From the NCBI GenBank assembly GCA_012270045.1, contig JAAXJC010000151.1, positions 1 to 64,000 of the forward strand: a DNA stretch of 64,000 nucleotides. The letters run 5' to 3'. Both the position numbers and the translations under genes were made by a program. Source of the stretch: Luminiphilus sp. (GTDB lineage: Bacteria; Pseudomonadota; Gammaproteobacteria; Pseudomonadales; Halieaceae). A model generated the notes under the pieces. The model was given only the letters and a program-made list of their open reading frames with translations. It searched no databases and was not told the DNA's origin. Of the stretch, positions 1 through 9,439 are shown in pieces (the first letter of the stretch is position 1; the number at the start of each line of letters is the position of its first letter).

Positions 1-2
1 AC

Positions 3-233
3 ATTGAGTATGTCCCCATCATTCTCCTGGGCCAGGTGGTGCTGGCGCTGATGGGCACAAACACGGTGGTCATCCACGCCGCCCTGGGCAGTCTTTGGCT
101 GGCCCGGCTGAGTCACGCCTGGGGCATACAGCAGCCGAAGGCGCCCCACCCCGCGGGTGTCATCGGCAATCTGGTCACCTGGACCGTTATGTTGCTGACC
201 GCCGGGTTGTTGCTTATCGAGGCTTTTGCCTAG
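3..233 (+). CDS. MAPEG-family membrane protein, C-terminal fragment (5' end outside window)
   Basis: Frame open from the window edge: IEYVPIILLGQVVLALMGTNTVVIHAALGSLWLARLSHAWG...; EYVPI-type motif plus hydrophobic helices. Confidence 0.6.
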   Translation: MEYVPIILLGQVVLALMGTNTVVIHAALGSLWLARLSHAWGIQQPKAPHPAGVIGNLVTWTVMLLTAGLLLIEAFA

Positions 234-349
234 CAGGCCGCCGCCACTCACCAGTGAGGTTCCGCCAGGACGGGCAAACGGTCCCGAAGAGACATTGCCC
301 CTTGCCTGTGGCTTTGGCGATGGTTGTGGGCTTCCCCGGCCCCATCAAA

Positions 350-1027
350 TCAATGAAAGCTGGCGATTTCCTCCAGTGCCTTTTTCTGGGTTGCGGCCCT
401 GGGCACCCGGGCGTCAGCGGCGGCGTAACCGACCACCATCAGAATGAAAGGCCGCTCGTTGTCCGGGCGTTCCAGTATCGGATTCAGGAACTTCATGGGA
501 CTGGGGGTGTGGGTCAGCGTTGCCAGGCCCGCTTTGTGCAGCGCGGTAATCAGAAACCCCGTTGCTATGCCGACGGATTCTGAAATGTAATAGTTCTTGC
601 GCCGGTTGCCCTGCCCATCACTGCCAAAGCGTTCAGCGAAAATGGCGATCAGCCAGGGGGCAGTCTCCAGAAAGGGTTTTTCAGCGTTGGTGCCCAGGGG
701 CCCAATATCCTGCAGCCAGGTTGCGCCGGCCTTGCCGCCGTAGAAAGCCCGCTCCTCGGCTTCCGCCGCCTGCCGGATCGCGCGCTTGGTCTCGGGGTCT
801 TCAACGCAGGCGAAATGCCAGGGCTGGTGATTGGCACCCGACGGAGCCGTGCCGGCAGCGCGCACGGCGGTTTCTATTATCTGTCGATCCACCGGCCGGT
901 CGGAGAAATGCCGCACCGTTCGGCGCGTACTCATGACGTCCAGATAGTCAATACATTGGGTCAGGGCTTCCGCTTCGCTCAAATCGGCCCGGGCTGGCAG
1001 CGGTACCGGGTCATAGTCGTAGTCCAT
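350..1027 (-). CDS. nitroreductase family protein
   Basis: [15 protein letters not shown]...[16 protein letters not shown] nitroreductase/FMN-binding motif, 225 aa. Confidence 0.88.
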   Translation of the reverse strand: MDYDYDPVPLPARADLSEAEALTQCIDYLDVMSTRRTVRHFSDRPVDRQIIETAVRAAGTAPSGANHQPWHFACVEDPETKRAIRQAAEAEERAFYGGKAGATWLQDIGPLGTNAEKPFLETAPWLIAIFAERFGSDGQGNRRKNYYISESVGIATGFLITALHKAGLATLTHTPSPMKFLNPILERPDNERPFILMVVGYAAADARVPRAATQKKALEEIASFH

Positions 1028-1153
1028 GGTGCTATCTCCCGCAGCGCTTAAGGAGGGCCGGGCGTGACCGGCGATGGTGTGGAAGGGCGTGAAGGCACCC
1101 CGGGGTTGCAGCAGCGCCGGGGGCGGAACAGGTTGCGGAGGGCAGGCTCCTGT

Positions 1154-1453
1154 TCAAAACACCCAGGCAATCAGCAACCAGTTGAACAGGAAGAAGGTGA
1201 AGAAGGCCGGCAGGATGTACTGGATTTCACCCAGCAGGCCATCCCCCGCGACCACGGCGAAAAAACCGAGCACCACCAGGGTCAGGACGAAGGCATATTT
1301 TGCCGCCGACTTCATCGATACGCCGGGATCCAGTGCGGCACTGACCCCCGCCATCATGTCCGGCACGATCCAGGTGACTGCGATCACAAGCAGTCCGAGG
1401 ATGACCAGCAGTGCCAGGGTCCACCCGAGCTTGGATTTCAACTGGGTATCCAT
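1154..1453 (-). CDS. small membrane protein of unknown function
   Basis: 99 aa, three hydrophobic segments, immediately downstream of the PH-domain gene on the same strand. Confidence 0.6.
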   Translation of the reverse strand: MDTQLKSKLGWTLALLVILGLLVIAVTWIVPDMMAGVSAALDPGVSMKSAAKYAFVLTLVVLGFFAVVAGDGLLGEIQYILPAFFTFFLFNWLLIAWVF

Positions 1454-1842
1454 CAGGCACCCCCTACCTTGCCCAGCAACCGCTCCCGTATGTCAGCGGG
1501 GTCGGGCATGCCCCGGAGGCTCACCTCAGGCTCGTCGCCGGCGGTATAGACGTCGATATCCCCGGTACCAAACATACGCTGGCCCAGAGACTGGTTAACG
1601 GTCACCGTGCGTACGCTGTCGGTACGCAGCTGCGCGCGTTCTTTGCTCAGTACGCCTTTTTCGTAAAGCAGGTCTTCGCCATCAATCACCATGCGCGTGG
1701 TCCTGGCCTTTACGAACCAGATCAACAGCAGAATGATGCCCAGCCCAAACACCGGGATCAGCAGCAGGTAAAAAATAAAGGTGAACGGTGCGTTGCGAAA
1801 CATGGGCGGCGTCACTTCCAGCCGCTGTGCTTGCTCGGACAT
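1453..1842 (-). CDS. PH-domain (bPH2/YdbS-like) membrane protein
   Basis: MSEQAQRLEV...two TM helices, then TTRMVIDGEDLLYEKGVLSKERAQLRTDSVRTVTVNQSLGQRMFGTGDIDVYTAG, typical bPH2. Start shortened from the ORF track to the ATG preceded by GGAGGGAAT. Confidence 0.78.
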   Translation of the reverse strand: MSEQAQRLEVTPPMFRNAPFTFIFYLLLIPVFGLGIILLLIWFVKARTTRMVIDGEDLLYEKGVLSKERAQLRTDSVRTVTVNQSLGQRMFGTGDIDVYTAGDEPEVSLRGMPDPADIRERLLGKVGGA

Positions 1843-2109
1843 GGTATTCCCTCCTTGGTTTACAGCGCCCTTGTTAACATGAAGCTGCGGGCTTTGCACA
1901 TGGATTTGCGTTTTGGCCCACCCACCCGCGGTACAGCGCCGCAGTGACTGTGCCGTCTTCGTATTCAGAGCAGTGTTGTGCTGCTGTAAACCTTCGCGGT
2001 CATTGATGCGCCCCGGTGCGCAGAGCATCCTGCTCCGCCTGGGACCATTGCCTGTCGCCGGCGCACTGCGTAGGGTAGCGACATCTTTGGCACGGGTGCC
2101 CCGCCAACC

Positions 2110-3828
2110 ATGAACCAGGACCTGACATGGACGTTGTTGAGTTGTGCCTTCTTTATGGGTTTTGTTGCCGTGGTCGCCTATCGACAGAGCAGGGGTGAGG
2201 TCGCCTCGGGTGAGGGCTATTTTCTCGCGGGCAGGGGACTGGGCGCCCCTATCATTGCGGGTTCGCTGCTGCTGACCAACCTCTCCGCTGAGCAATTGAT
2301 TGGCCTCAATGGTTCTGCCTACGGGTTCAATCTCAGCAGCATGGCCTGGGAGGTAACCGCGGCAGTAGCCACGGTCGTCATGGCCTTTGTATTTTTACCC
2401 CGGTATCTGGCCGGCGCCTTTACCACCCTGCCCGAGTTCCTGAATCAGCGCTTTGACGACGGTGTTCGTCGGTTGACGGTGATCCTGTTCATGCTCGGGT
2501 ATGGCCTGGTCACCATTCCCAGCGTGCTGTACTCGGGCTCCCTGGCGGTGATGAAGCTGTTTGACGTCCCCGGTCTGCTGGGGCTGGCGCCCCAGCTGGC
2601 TCTGCCGGTGACGGTGGTGGTGATCGGCATGACCGGTGCTCTCTATGCGGTTTTTGGTGGCCTGAAGGCAGTCGCCGTGTCGGATACCCTCAATGGCGTC
2701 GGGTTACTGATTGTGGGCATTGCAGTGCCACTGCTTGGATTCCATGCCCTGGGTGAGGGCAGTGTCCTCGGTGGTTTAACCACGGTGGTTACCTCCGAAA
2801 CTGAAAAGCTCAATGCCATCGGGACGGCGGATGACCCGACGCCCTTCGCGACCCTGTTCACCGGGATGATTTTCGCGAACCTTTTTTATTGGTGTGCCAA
2901 CCAGTACGTCATCCAGCGCACGCTGGCGGCCCGCAACCTGGCCGAGGGACAGCGGGGTGTCCTGCTGTCGGGATTCTTCAAGGTGTTGGTGCCGATGCTG
3001 ATGATGTTGCCTGGAGTTATCGCTTTCCACTTGTACGGTAACCGGCTGGAAACCATCGATCTGGCCTACCCACAATTGGTGCGGGATGTTCTGCCCAGCT
3101 ATGCCTGGGGTTTTTTCCTGGCGGTGCTGCTGGGCGCCGTGTTCAGTTCCTTTAACTCCCTGCTCAACAGTGCCGCGACCCTGTTTTGTCTGGATGTCTA
3201 CGAACCCCTGGCGGCGCGAACCCTGACCGATACCGAGCGGGTCATTGTGGCCAAGCGGGCGAGTGTCGTGATTGCCCTGTTTTCCTTTGCGGTGGCGCCC
3301 ATGCTGCAGCACGCGTCGGAGGGGTTGTGGCAGGTCATCCGCATTTTCACAGGCTTTTACAACATACCCGTGATTGCGATTGTGGTGGTCGGACTGTTCA
3401 CTACCCGGGTCCCCGCCGTGGCGGCCAAGGTGGTGATCGTGTTCCACGTGGTCAGCTACGGCTGTCTGCAGTTTCTGTTTAAAGAACAGTTACCCCTGCA
3501 TTTCCTTCATCTCTATGCCATTTTGTTCGTCATTGAAGTTTGCATCATGCTGGTTCTGGGGTGGTGGCGTCCGCGACGGGCGGCCTGGACATTCCATCGC
3601 CGGGATACCCTCGATCTGAGCCCCTGGCACTATGCCATTCCCTGTGCCGTTTCCCTGCTGTCCTGCGTGGTGGCGCTTTATTTGTTGTTTTCCCCCGTAG
3701 GCCTTGTCGGTGGCGTGGGTCCCTGGTTTGCGCCGCTGCTGTCGTTGCTGGTACTGGCCAACGCCGGCATCTGGTGGGCATTCGTTCGGGGTTATTGGCG
3801 GGCGGACGGGATGGTGGAAAAGACATGA
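2110..3828 (+). CDS. sodium:solute symporter (SSS family)
   Basis: 572 aa multi-TM; GEGYFLAGRGLGAPIIAGSLLLTNLSAEQLIGLNGSAYG, QYVIQRTLAARN, FSSFNSLLNSAATLFCLDVY. Confidence 0.88.
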   Translation: MNQDLTWTLLSCAFFMGFVAVVAYRQSRGEVASGEGYFLAGRGLGAPIIAGSLLLTNLSAEQLIGLNGSAYGFNLSSMAWEVTAAVATVVMAFVFLPRYLAGAFTTLPEFLNQRFDDGVRRLTVILFMLGYGLVTIPSVLYSGSLAVMKLFDVPGLLGLAPQLALPVTVVVIGMTGALYAVFGGLKAVAVSDTLNGVGLLIVGIAVPLLGFHALGEGSVLGGLTTVVTSETEKLNAIGTADDPTPFATLFTGMIFANLFYWCANQYVIQRTLAARNLAEGQRGVLLSGFFKVLVPMLMMLPGVIAFHLYGNRLETIDLAYPQLVRDVLPSYAWGFFLAVLLGAVFSSFNSLLNSAATLFCLDVYEPLAARTLTDTERVIVAKRASVVIALFSFAVAPMLQHASEGLWQVIRIFTGFYNIPVIAIVVVGLFTTRVPAVAAKVVIVFHVVSYGCLQFLFKEQLPLHFLHLYAILFVIEVCIMLVLGWWRPRRAAWTFHRRDTLDLSPWHYAIPCAVSLLSCVVALYLLFSPVGLVGGVGPWFAPLLSLLVLANAGIWWAFVRGYWRADGMVEKT

Positions 3829-5024
3829 GGCCGCACTTTTATTCAAGACAGTCCACAGATCTGGCCCGTTACGCCTTGGAAAATAGAGGTGACGGCGGCT
3901 CGGGTCCGAGGCTGGTGATTATTGGCGTCGGTATGATGGGCAGGGAGCACCTGCGGGTGGTGGCGCTACTGGGGCGCGCCCGACTGCGCGGCATTTACGA
4001 TGCCAGCCCTGACAGTATTCGTCTGGCACTGGCTGACTGCGCTGCCCACGGAGTGGCCGAGCCTCTGGTTTATGACTCCCTTGACGCTGCCTGCGCCGAC
4101 CCCCACGCGGATGCCTACATGGTTTGCACTCCGAATTTCAGCCACTGGAACCTGTTCGAAGGTTTGCTGGCCACGGGCAAACCCATTTTCCTGGAAAAGC
4201 CCATGGCGACCTCCCTGGCAGAGGCACGGCGCATGGTGGATATTGCCCGGGATTACCCCGGGCTGGTCCAGCTGGGTATGCAGTATCGGTTTAAAGCCCA
4301 GTATGTGGATGCGTTTCACGAGGTGCAGAGTCAGCAGGTCATTGGGCCGGTCAAAACCATTGCCATGGCCGAATACCGCCCACCGTTCCTGGACAAGGTG
4401 GGGCAATGGAACAAATTCAACCGTTACTCCGGCGGCACCCTGGTCGAGAAGTGTTGCCACTACTTTGACCTGATCAATCAGATGGCGGCCGGTATACCCA
4501 CAAAGGTCTATGCCCAGGGGGGGCGGGCGGTCAATTTCCTCGACTTTGAACAGGATGGCGAGTGCTCTGATATCGATGATCACGCCTTTGTCAGTATCAC
4601 TTACGACAACGGCATCCTGGCCAACTTCACGCTGAATATGTTCAGTCAGGAGCTGTACGAGGAACTGGTGGTCACCGGACCCGGTGGCCGGGTGGTTGCC
4701 AGTGAGCAGGCCAGCTTTCGCCCGGGCGTGCCCTCGTCGGCACTTATAAAGGTAGAGACACCTGACCATCCTGCCTATCGAGGACTTGAGGTCACCTATC
4801 CGGATACCATAGAGCGCAGCGGTCATTCGGGGGCGACGTTCTTTGAGCATCTCGCCTGGGTCACCCAGCTTGAAGGTGGCGAGGCCGATGCCGCCACGGC
4901 GTTGCAGGGCTTCTGGTCACTGGTGGTGGCGAGTGCCGCCCAGCAGTCCCTGACTTCGGGTGAGGTGATTCTGATCGATGAATTCTGTGCCGGGCAGGGC
5001 ATTACCCTGCCCAGTCACGGGTAA
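3825..5024 (+). CDS. Gfo/Idh/MocA family oxidoreductase
   Basis: VIIGVGMMGREHLRVVALLGRARLRGIYD Rossmann; CTPNFSHWNLFEGLLATGKPIFLEKPMATSLAEA EKP motif; ATGA overlap with the symporter stop. Confidence 0.88.
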   Translation: MRPHFYSRQSTDLARYALENRGDGGSGPRLVIIGVGMMGREHLRVVALLGRARLRGIYDASPDSIRLALADCAAHGVAEPLVYDSLDAACADPHADAYMVCTPNFSHWNLFEGLLATGKPIFLEKPMATSLAEARRMVDIARDYPGLVQLGMQYRFKAQYVDAFHEVQSQQVIGPVKTIAMAEYRPPFLDKVGQWNKFNRYSGGTLVEKCCHYFDLINQMAAGIPTKVYAQGGRAVNFLDFEQDGECSDIDDHAFVSITYDNGILANFTLNMFSQELYEELVVTGPGGRVVASEQASFRPGVPSSALIKVETPDHPAYRGLEVTYPDTIERSGHSGATFFEHLAWVTQLEGGEADAATALQGFWSLVVASAAQQSLTSGEVILIDEFCAGQGITLPSHG

Positions 5025-5040
5025 GTGGCGGACGGTTGTT

Positions 5041-6039
5041 GTGGAGAGGGATGCAGTGGAATCAGAGCAGACAATACAGGTGGGCTCGGCCCGTATGCCC
5101 GCGGTGGGCCTTGGGTTGTGGAAGATACCCGAGTCAGAGGTCCCGGCGACCCTCGCTGATGCGGTGGCGGCGGGCTATCGTCATCTGGACAGCGCAGCCG
5201 ATTACGGCAACGAAGGGGCCGTGGGTGACGGGCTGCGCGGCATATTGGCCAGTGGTGAAGTCAGTCGTGAGGAACTCTGGATAACCTCCAAACTGTGGAA
5301 TACCTACCACCGGCCCGAGCACGTTCGGGCCGCCTGTGAGCGCAGTCTCCGTGATCTGGGTGTGGAGTACCTTGACCTTTATTTGATGCACTTCCCCATT
5401 GCCCTGAAGTACGTGGATTTTGCTGACCGGTATCCGCCCGAGTGGATCCATGACCCCGGCGCTGAGACCCCGCGCATGGAGCCCGATGCTGTGCCCATAG
5501 CGGAAACCTGGCAGGCCATGGAGGAGCTGGTAACAGTTGGACTGGTGCGGGAGATAGGGGTTTGCAACTTCAACTCCGGTCTGCTGCACGACCTGATGGC
5601 AACTGCCCAACGGAAGCCAGCCATGCTGCAGATAGAGTCACACCCCTTCCTGAGCCAGGAGCGGCTGTTGCGCCTCGCCCGGGACTACGACCTGCCGGTG
5701 ACGGCTTTCTCACCCCTTGGCGCCCTGTCCTATGTTGAGCTGGGTATGGCGGAGCAGGGTGAGTCACTGCTGGAGACGCCGGTGGTGCTCAGTGCAGCCC
5801 AGCGCCTTGGCCGCACGCCCGCACAGGTGCTGCTGCGCTGGGGTTTACAGCGGGGTACCGCCATTATTCCGAAAACAACCCGGCCGGAGCGACTGCGGGA
5901 AAACATCGATCTGTTTGGCTGGTCCCTGACCGAGGACGAGATGACGGCCATCAGCCAACTCGACTGTGGCCGGCGCTTTAATGATCCGGGCCTGTTCTGT
6001 GAGCAGGCTTTTGGCTGCTTCTACCCGATCTATGACTGA
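5041..6039 (+). CDS. aldo/keto reductase
   Basis: MPAVGLGLWKIP...GYRHLDSAADYGNE...ELWITSKLWNTYH...LDLYLMHFP...IPKTTRPERLRENIDLFGWSLTEDEM; GTG start assumed. Confidence 0.9.
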   Translation: MERDAVESEQTIQVGSARMPAVGLGLWKIPESEVPATLADAVAAGYRHLDSAADYGNEGAVGDGLRGILASGEVSREELWITSKLWNTYHRPEHVRAACERSLRDLGVEYLDLYLMHFPIALKYVDFADRYPPEWIHDPGAETPRMEPDAVPIAETWQAMEELVTVGLVREIGVCNFNSGLLHDLMATAQRKPAMLQIESHPFLSQERLLRLARDYDLPVTAFSPLGALSYVELGMAEQGESLLETPVVLSAAQRLGRTPAQVLLRWGLQRGTAIIPKTTRPERLRENIDLFGWSLTEDEMTAISQLDCGRRFNDPGLFCEQAFGCFYPIYD

Positions 6040-7054
6040 CCCGGCCGCAACTGCGGAGCCGCTCATCGCGGATCTGCCTTTCCAGTGCTCGGTGCCAGGG
6101 CGTCCCGGGCAGGGTTCGTTCCCCCTGGTGCTGGCTCCGGACCGTTCCGGTTCCCTGCAGGAACAGGTAGCCGCTAGCGCAGACAAGCTGCTGGCTGTTC
6201 TCGAGGGTTGTGGTGCCATTTTGTTTCGGGGCTTTCAGGACAACGGCGTCCAGGGGTTCCATGAGGTTATGGAAGCCTTGCCATTGCCGGCTTTCACCTA
6301 TGATGAATCCCTGTCCAATGCGGTTCGTCGGAATCGAACCGACCGGGTGTTCACCGCCAACGAGGCTCCTCCGGAGCTGGAGATCTTTCTCCACCATGAA
6401 ATGGCCCAGACGCCCTGCTTTCCCCGCTACCTGTTTTTTTATTGTGAAAAGGCGCCTGAGACCGGGGGTGCTACGCCCCTGTGCCGGTCCGATCATCTGC
6501 TGGCCCGACTGGAGCAGCAGCTGCCAGAGTTCATTGACCGGTGTCGTCGTCTGGGTGTGACCTATACCCACACCATGCCCGGGGCGCCGGATGAGGGTTC
6601 GGGTCAGGGTCGCAGCTGGCGAGACACCCTGGCGGTGGCGGATCGTGACTTGGCGGAAAAAAAGTTGCAAAGCCTGGGTTACCAGTGGCTCTGGCAGGGG
6701 GATGATGAGCTCCGGGTGACCACACCGCCCCTGCCTGCGGTTTCGGCCACGCCCTCGGGTGAGGGGGTGTTCTTCAATCAGTTGGTGGCGGCCTACGCCG
6801 GATGGCAGCACCGGCCAGAGGACGCGGGCAGGATGCTGTCCTTTGGGGATGGTAGTGCCATGCCCCGACCTGCCCTGGAACAACTGGTCGCCACGGCCTA
6901 TAGCGAGGTTTACGACCACGCCTGGCGGCCGGGGGACGTTATTGTCATCGACAACCTGAGGGTCATGCACGGTCGCCGCCCGTTCACGGGTTCCCGTTCG
7001 GTGTTGGCCGGATTGGCCGTCGCTTCCCGGCATGGGGTGCCCGGGCAGGCCTGA
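6032..7054 (+). CDS. TauD/TfdA-family Fe(II)/2-oxoglutarate dioxygenase
   Basis: GAILFRGF...LHHEMAQTPCFPRYLFFYCEKAPETGGATPLCR (HxE/D) ... GDVIVIDNLRVMHGRRPFTGSR; overlaps the AKR stop. Confidence 0.85.
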   Translation: MTDPAATAEPLIADLPFQCSVPGRPGQGSFPLVLAPDRSGSLQEQVAASADKLLAVLEGCGAILFRGFQDNGVQGFHEVMEALPLPAFTYDESLSNAVRRNRTDRVFTANEAPPELEIFLHHEMAQTPCFPRYLFFYCEKAPETGGATPLCRSDHLLARLEQQLPEFIDRCRRLGVTYTHTMPGAPDEGSGQGRSWRDTLAVADRDLAEKKLQSLGYQWLWQGDDELRVTTPPLPAVSATPSGEGVFFNQLVAAYAGWQHRPEDAGRMLSFGDGSAMPRPALEQLVATAYSEVYDHAWRPGDVIVIDNLRVMHGRRPFTGSRSVLAGLAVASRHGVPGQA

Positions 7055-7336
7055 TCCGCCCAATTTTTGTCCAGGTAGAGCCGGACAAAATGGCAGCATT
7101 CGCCCCGGCGCCAGCATACCGGCACGCTTATTGCAGTTTACCCCTTCCAATTGAATCCAAGCGGTATTGGCGACCTTTGGGGGAAGGTTACATATGGCTA
7201 TTTTCAAGGACCGGAAGCGGGATTGCAGGCAAGGAGTGCCCATGACGTGTAGTACTGGGGGTGACCCCGGGGGTTGCACCACCAACGTATTTTTGCACCA
7301 ACCTGGTGCGTTTCACCGGCGACTGGAGGGCGGGCA

Positions 7337-8218
7337 ATGACCAACATTGTTGTTTACACCGACCTGGATGGCACGTTGCTGGATCACGAGAGCTACGAAC
7401 CGGGTCCTGCCCGTGAACTGCTGATGCTATTGGCTGACCGGGGCATTCCGGTGGTGCCCTGCACCAGCAAAACCCGGGCAGAGATGCTGCCCATCTGTGA
7501 AGACCTGGGACTCACGGGGCCGTTTATCGTCGAGAACGGTACAGCGGTGTGGATACCCGAGGGCCGGGGTTTGCCCCGGCCACCGGGGACAGGGGCGGAT
7601 GGCGACCATTGGTGCCATGTGTTGGGCAAATCCCGGGGCTATATCAGCGGCGCCCTGGCCGGCCTGGGAGGGGAGTGGGCCAACCGCTTCCATTCCCTGT
7701 GCGATATGTCGTTGCGCCAGGTTAGCGCGGTCACTGGCTTGAACGAGTCCCAGGCCCGGGCGGCCCGGGCCCGCCACCACAGTGAAACACTGCTGTGGCT
7801 GGGTTCGGCGGCGGACCGCAGTGAGTTCGCCAGGGTGGTATCCGAATTGGATATGGAGGTGCTTCAGGGAGGGCGCTTTCTGCATGTGCTGGCGGGTGGT
7901 GGCAAGGGCGAAGCCATGGCCTGGCTGCACGGCATTCTGTGCGCGCACATGTTCCCGGACGCGACCAGCATTGCCGCGGGTGACGCAGAGAATGACTTGA
8001 CCCTTTTGGAAGCAGCCGACCACGCCCTTGTGGTTCGGTCACCGGCCCATGAGCCCCCTCAACCCGGCGGTGTGGCGAAGCTTTACATCAGCGCGGCCAA
8101 AGGCCCCGCTGGATGGGTAGAGGGTATTACGGCAATTATTGAAGACATTGACAGGGAGAGCGGACATGGCCGATTTTTATCAAAACGGTACCATCACTAC
8201 GCTGCACAATCTGGGTGA
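7337..8218 (+). CDS. HAD-IIB phosphatase, mannosyl-/glucosyl-3-phosphoglycerate phosphatase-like
   Basis: MTNIVVYTDLDGTLLDHESYEPGPA...VPCTSKTRAEM...GPFIVENGTAVWIP...AGDAENDLTLLEAADHALVV. Confidence 0.8.
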   Translation: MTNIVVYTDLDGTLLDHESYEPGPARELLMLLADRGIPVVPCTSKTRAEMLPICEDLGLTGPFIVENGTAVWIPEGRGLPRPPGTGADGDHWCHVLGKSRGYISGALAGLGGEWANRFHSLCDMSLRQVSAVTGLNESQARAARARHHSETLLWLGSAADRSEFARVVSELDMEVLQGGRFLHVLAGGGKGEAMAWLHGILCAHMFPDATSIAAGDAENDLTLLEAADHALVVRSPAHEPPQPGGVAKLYISAAKGPAGWVEGITAIIEDIDRESGHGRFLSKRYHHYAAQSG

Positions 8219-9437
8219 GCGGTCGACCGAGAGTCTGGAGCAGGAAATTGCACGGCATGCCAAGCGGCGCCCGTTGGGTCTCATCCTGCCGTCCCTGTAT
8301 TCAGAGATCGCCACCCCGGCCCTGCCCAATATCCTCAAGGAACTGAAAAAAGTTCCCTACCTGTCCCAGATCGTGGTCGGCCTGGACCGCGCCACTGCTG
8401 ACGAATACCGTCACGCTTTGGACTTTTTCTCCGAGCTGCCCCAACACCACCGGGTGCTGTGGAACGACGGCCCGCGCCTGCGCGCCATTGATGCCCGCCT
8501 GGCCGAGGCGGGCCTCGCGCCCAAGGAGCTGGGCAAGGGCCGCAACGTCTGGTACTGCATGGGCTACGTGTTGGCGACGGCGCGGGTTGAGGCGGTGGCG
8601 CTGCACGACTGCGATATTCTCACCTACGAGCGGGAACTGCTGGCCCGGCTGCTGTATCCGGTAGCCCACCCCATGTTCAACTACGAATTCTGTAAGGGCT
8701 TCTATCCCCGGATCGCGGAGAACAAGATCAATGGTCGGGTCTGCCGGTTGTTGGTCACCCCCATGGTGCGGGCATTGAAGCAGGTGCTGGGTGACTCTGC
8801 TTACCTGAACTATCTCGACAGCTATCGCTACATACTGGCGGGAGAATTCGCCTTCCGGCGTGATGCCCTCTGTGACCTCAGGGTGCCCAGCGATTGGGGC
8901 CTGGAAATCGGGGTGGTGTCGGAGGTATACCGCAGCAACAACAACAAACGCATTTGCCAGGTAGATATCGCCGGTAACTATGACCACAAGCACCAGAATC
9001 TGTCCATTGATGATCCCGCGGGCGGCCTGTCAAGAATGTCCATCGACATTGCCAAGTCGATCTTCAGGAAGCTGGCCATTCAGGGCACGGTGTTCAACCA
9101 GGAGACCTTCAGAACCGTCAAGGCCACCTACTACCGGCTCGCCCTGGACCTGACCGAGGCCTACCGCAACGACGCGGTCATGAATGGGCTGCACTTTGAC
9201 ATCCACGGCGAGGAGGAGGCGATTGAGCTGTTCGCCGAAAACATTATGGAGGCGGGCCGGCACTTCCTGGAGCGCCCCATGGATGCGCCCTTTATCCCGA
9301 CCTGGAACCGGGTGGTCAGTGCCATGCCGACCATCTTTGACGACCTGATCGAGGCGGTGGAGGCGGATCATCAGGAGTTTATGAATACGCCGGGTCTCTC
9401 CAGCCTGAACCAGGCACGGCGCGCCGCTGGAGCCTGA
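8166..9437 (+). CDS. gpgS: glucosyl-3-phosphoglycerate synthase-like glycosyltransferase (GT81-type)
   Basis: PLGLILPSLYSEIATPALPNILKELKKVPYLSQIVVGLDRA...GKGRNVWYCMGYVLA...VALHDCDILTYERELLARLLYPVAHP...YVLAGEF-like segment; overlaps the phosphatase gene. Confidence 0.75.
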   Translation: MADFYQNGTITTLHNLGERSTESLEQEIARHAKRRPLGLILPSLYSEIATPALPNILKELKKVPYLSQIVVGLDRATADEYRHALDFFSELPQHHRVLWNDGPRLRAIDARLAEAGLAPKELGKGRNVWYCMGYVLATARVEAVALHDCDILTYERELLARLLYPVAHPMFNYEFCKGFYPRIAENKINGRVCRLLVTPMVRALKQVLGDSAYLNYLDSYRYILAGEFAFRRDALCDLRVPSDWGLEIGVVSEVYRSNNNKRICQVDIAGNYDHKHQNLSIDDPAGGLSRMSIDIAKSIFRKLAIQGTVFNQETFRTVKATYYRLALDLTEAYRNDAVMNGLHFDIHGEEEAIELFAENIMEAGRHFLERPMDAPFIPTWNRVVSAMPTIFDDLIEAVEADHQEFMNTPGLSSLNQARRAAGA

Positions 9438-9439
9438 CT

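Noticed and set aside
3966-4850. 294-aa minus-strand ORF opposite the Gfo/Idh/MocA gene
   Set aside because: Shadow ORF; the sense strand has Rossmann and EKP motifs.
5978-7285. Long minus-strand ORF (435 aa) opposite the TauD-type gene
   Set aside because: Low-complexity Q/G/H-rich composition typical of antisense frames in GC-rich DNA; the plus strand has clear dioxygenase motifs.
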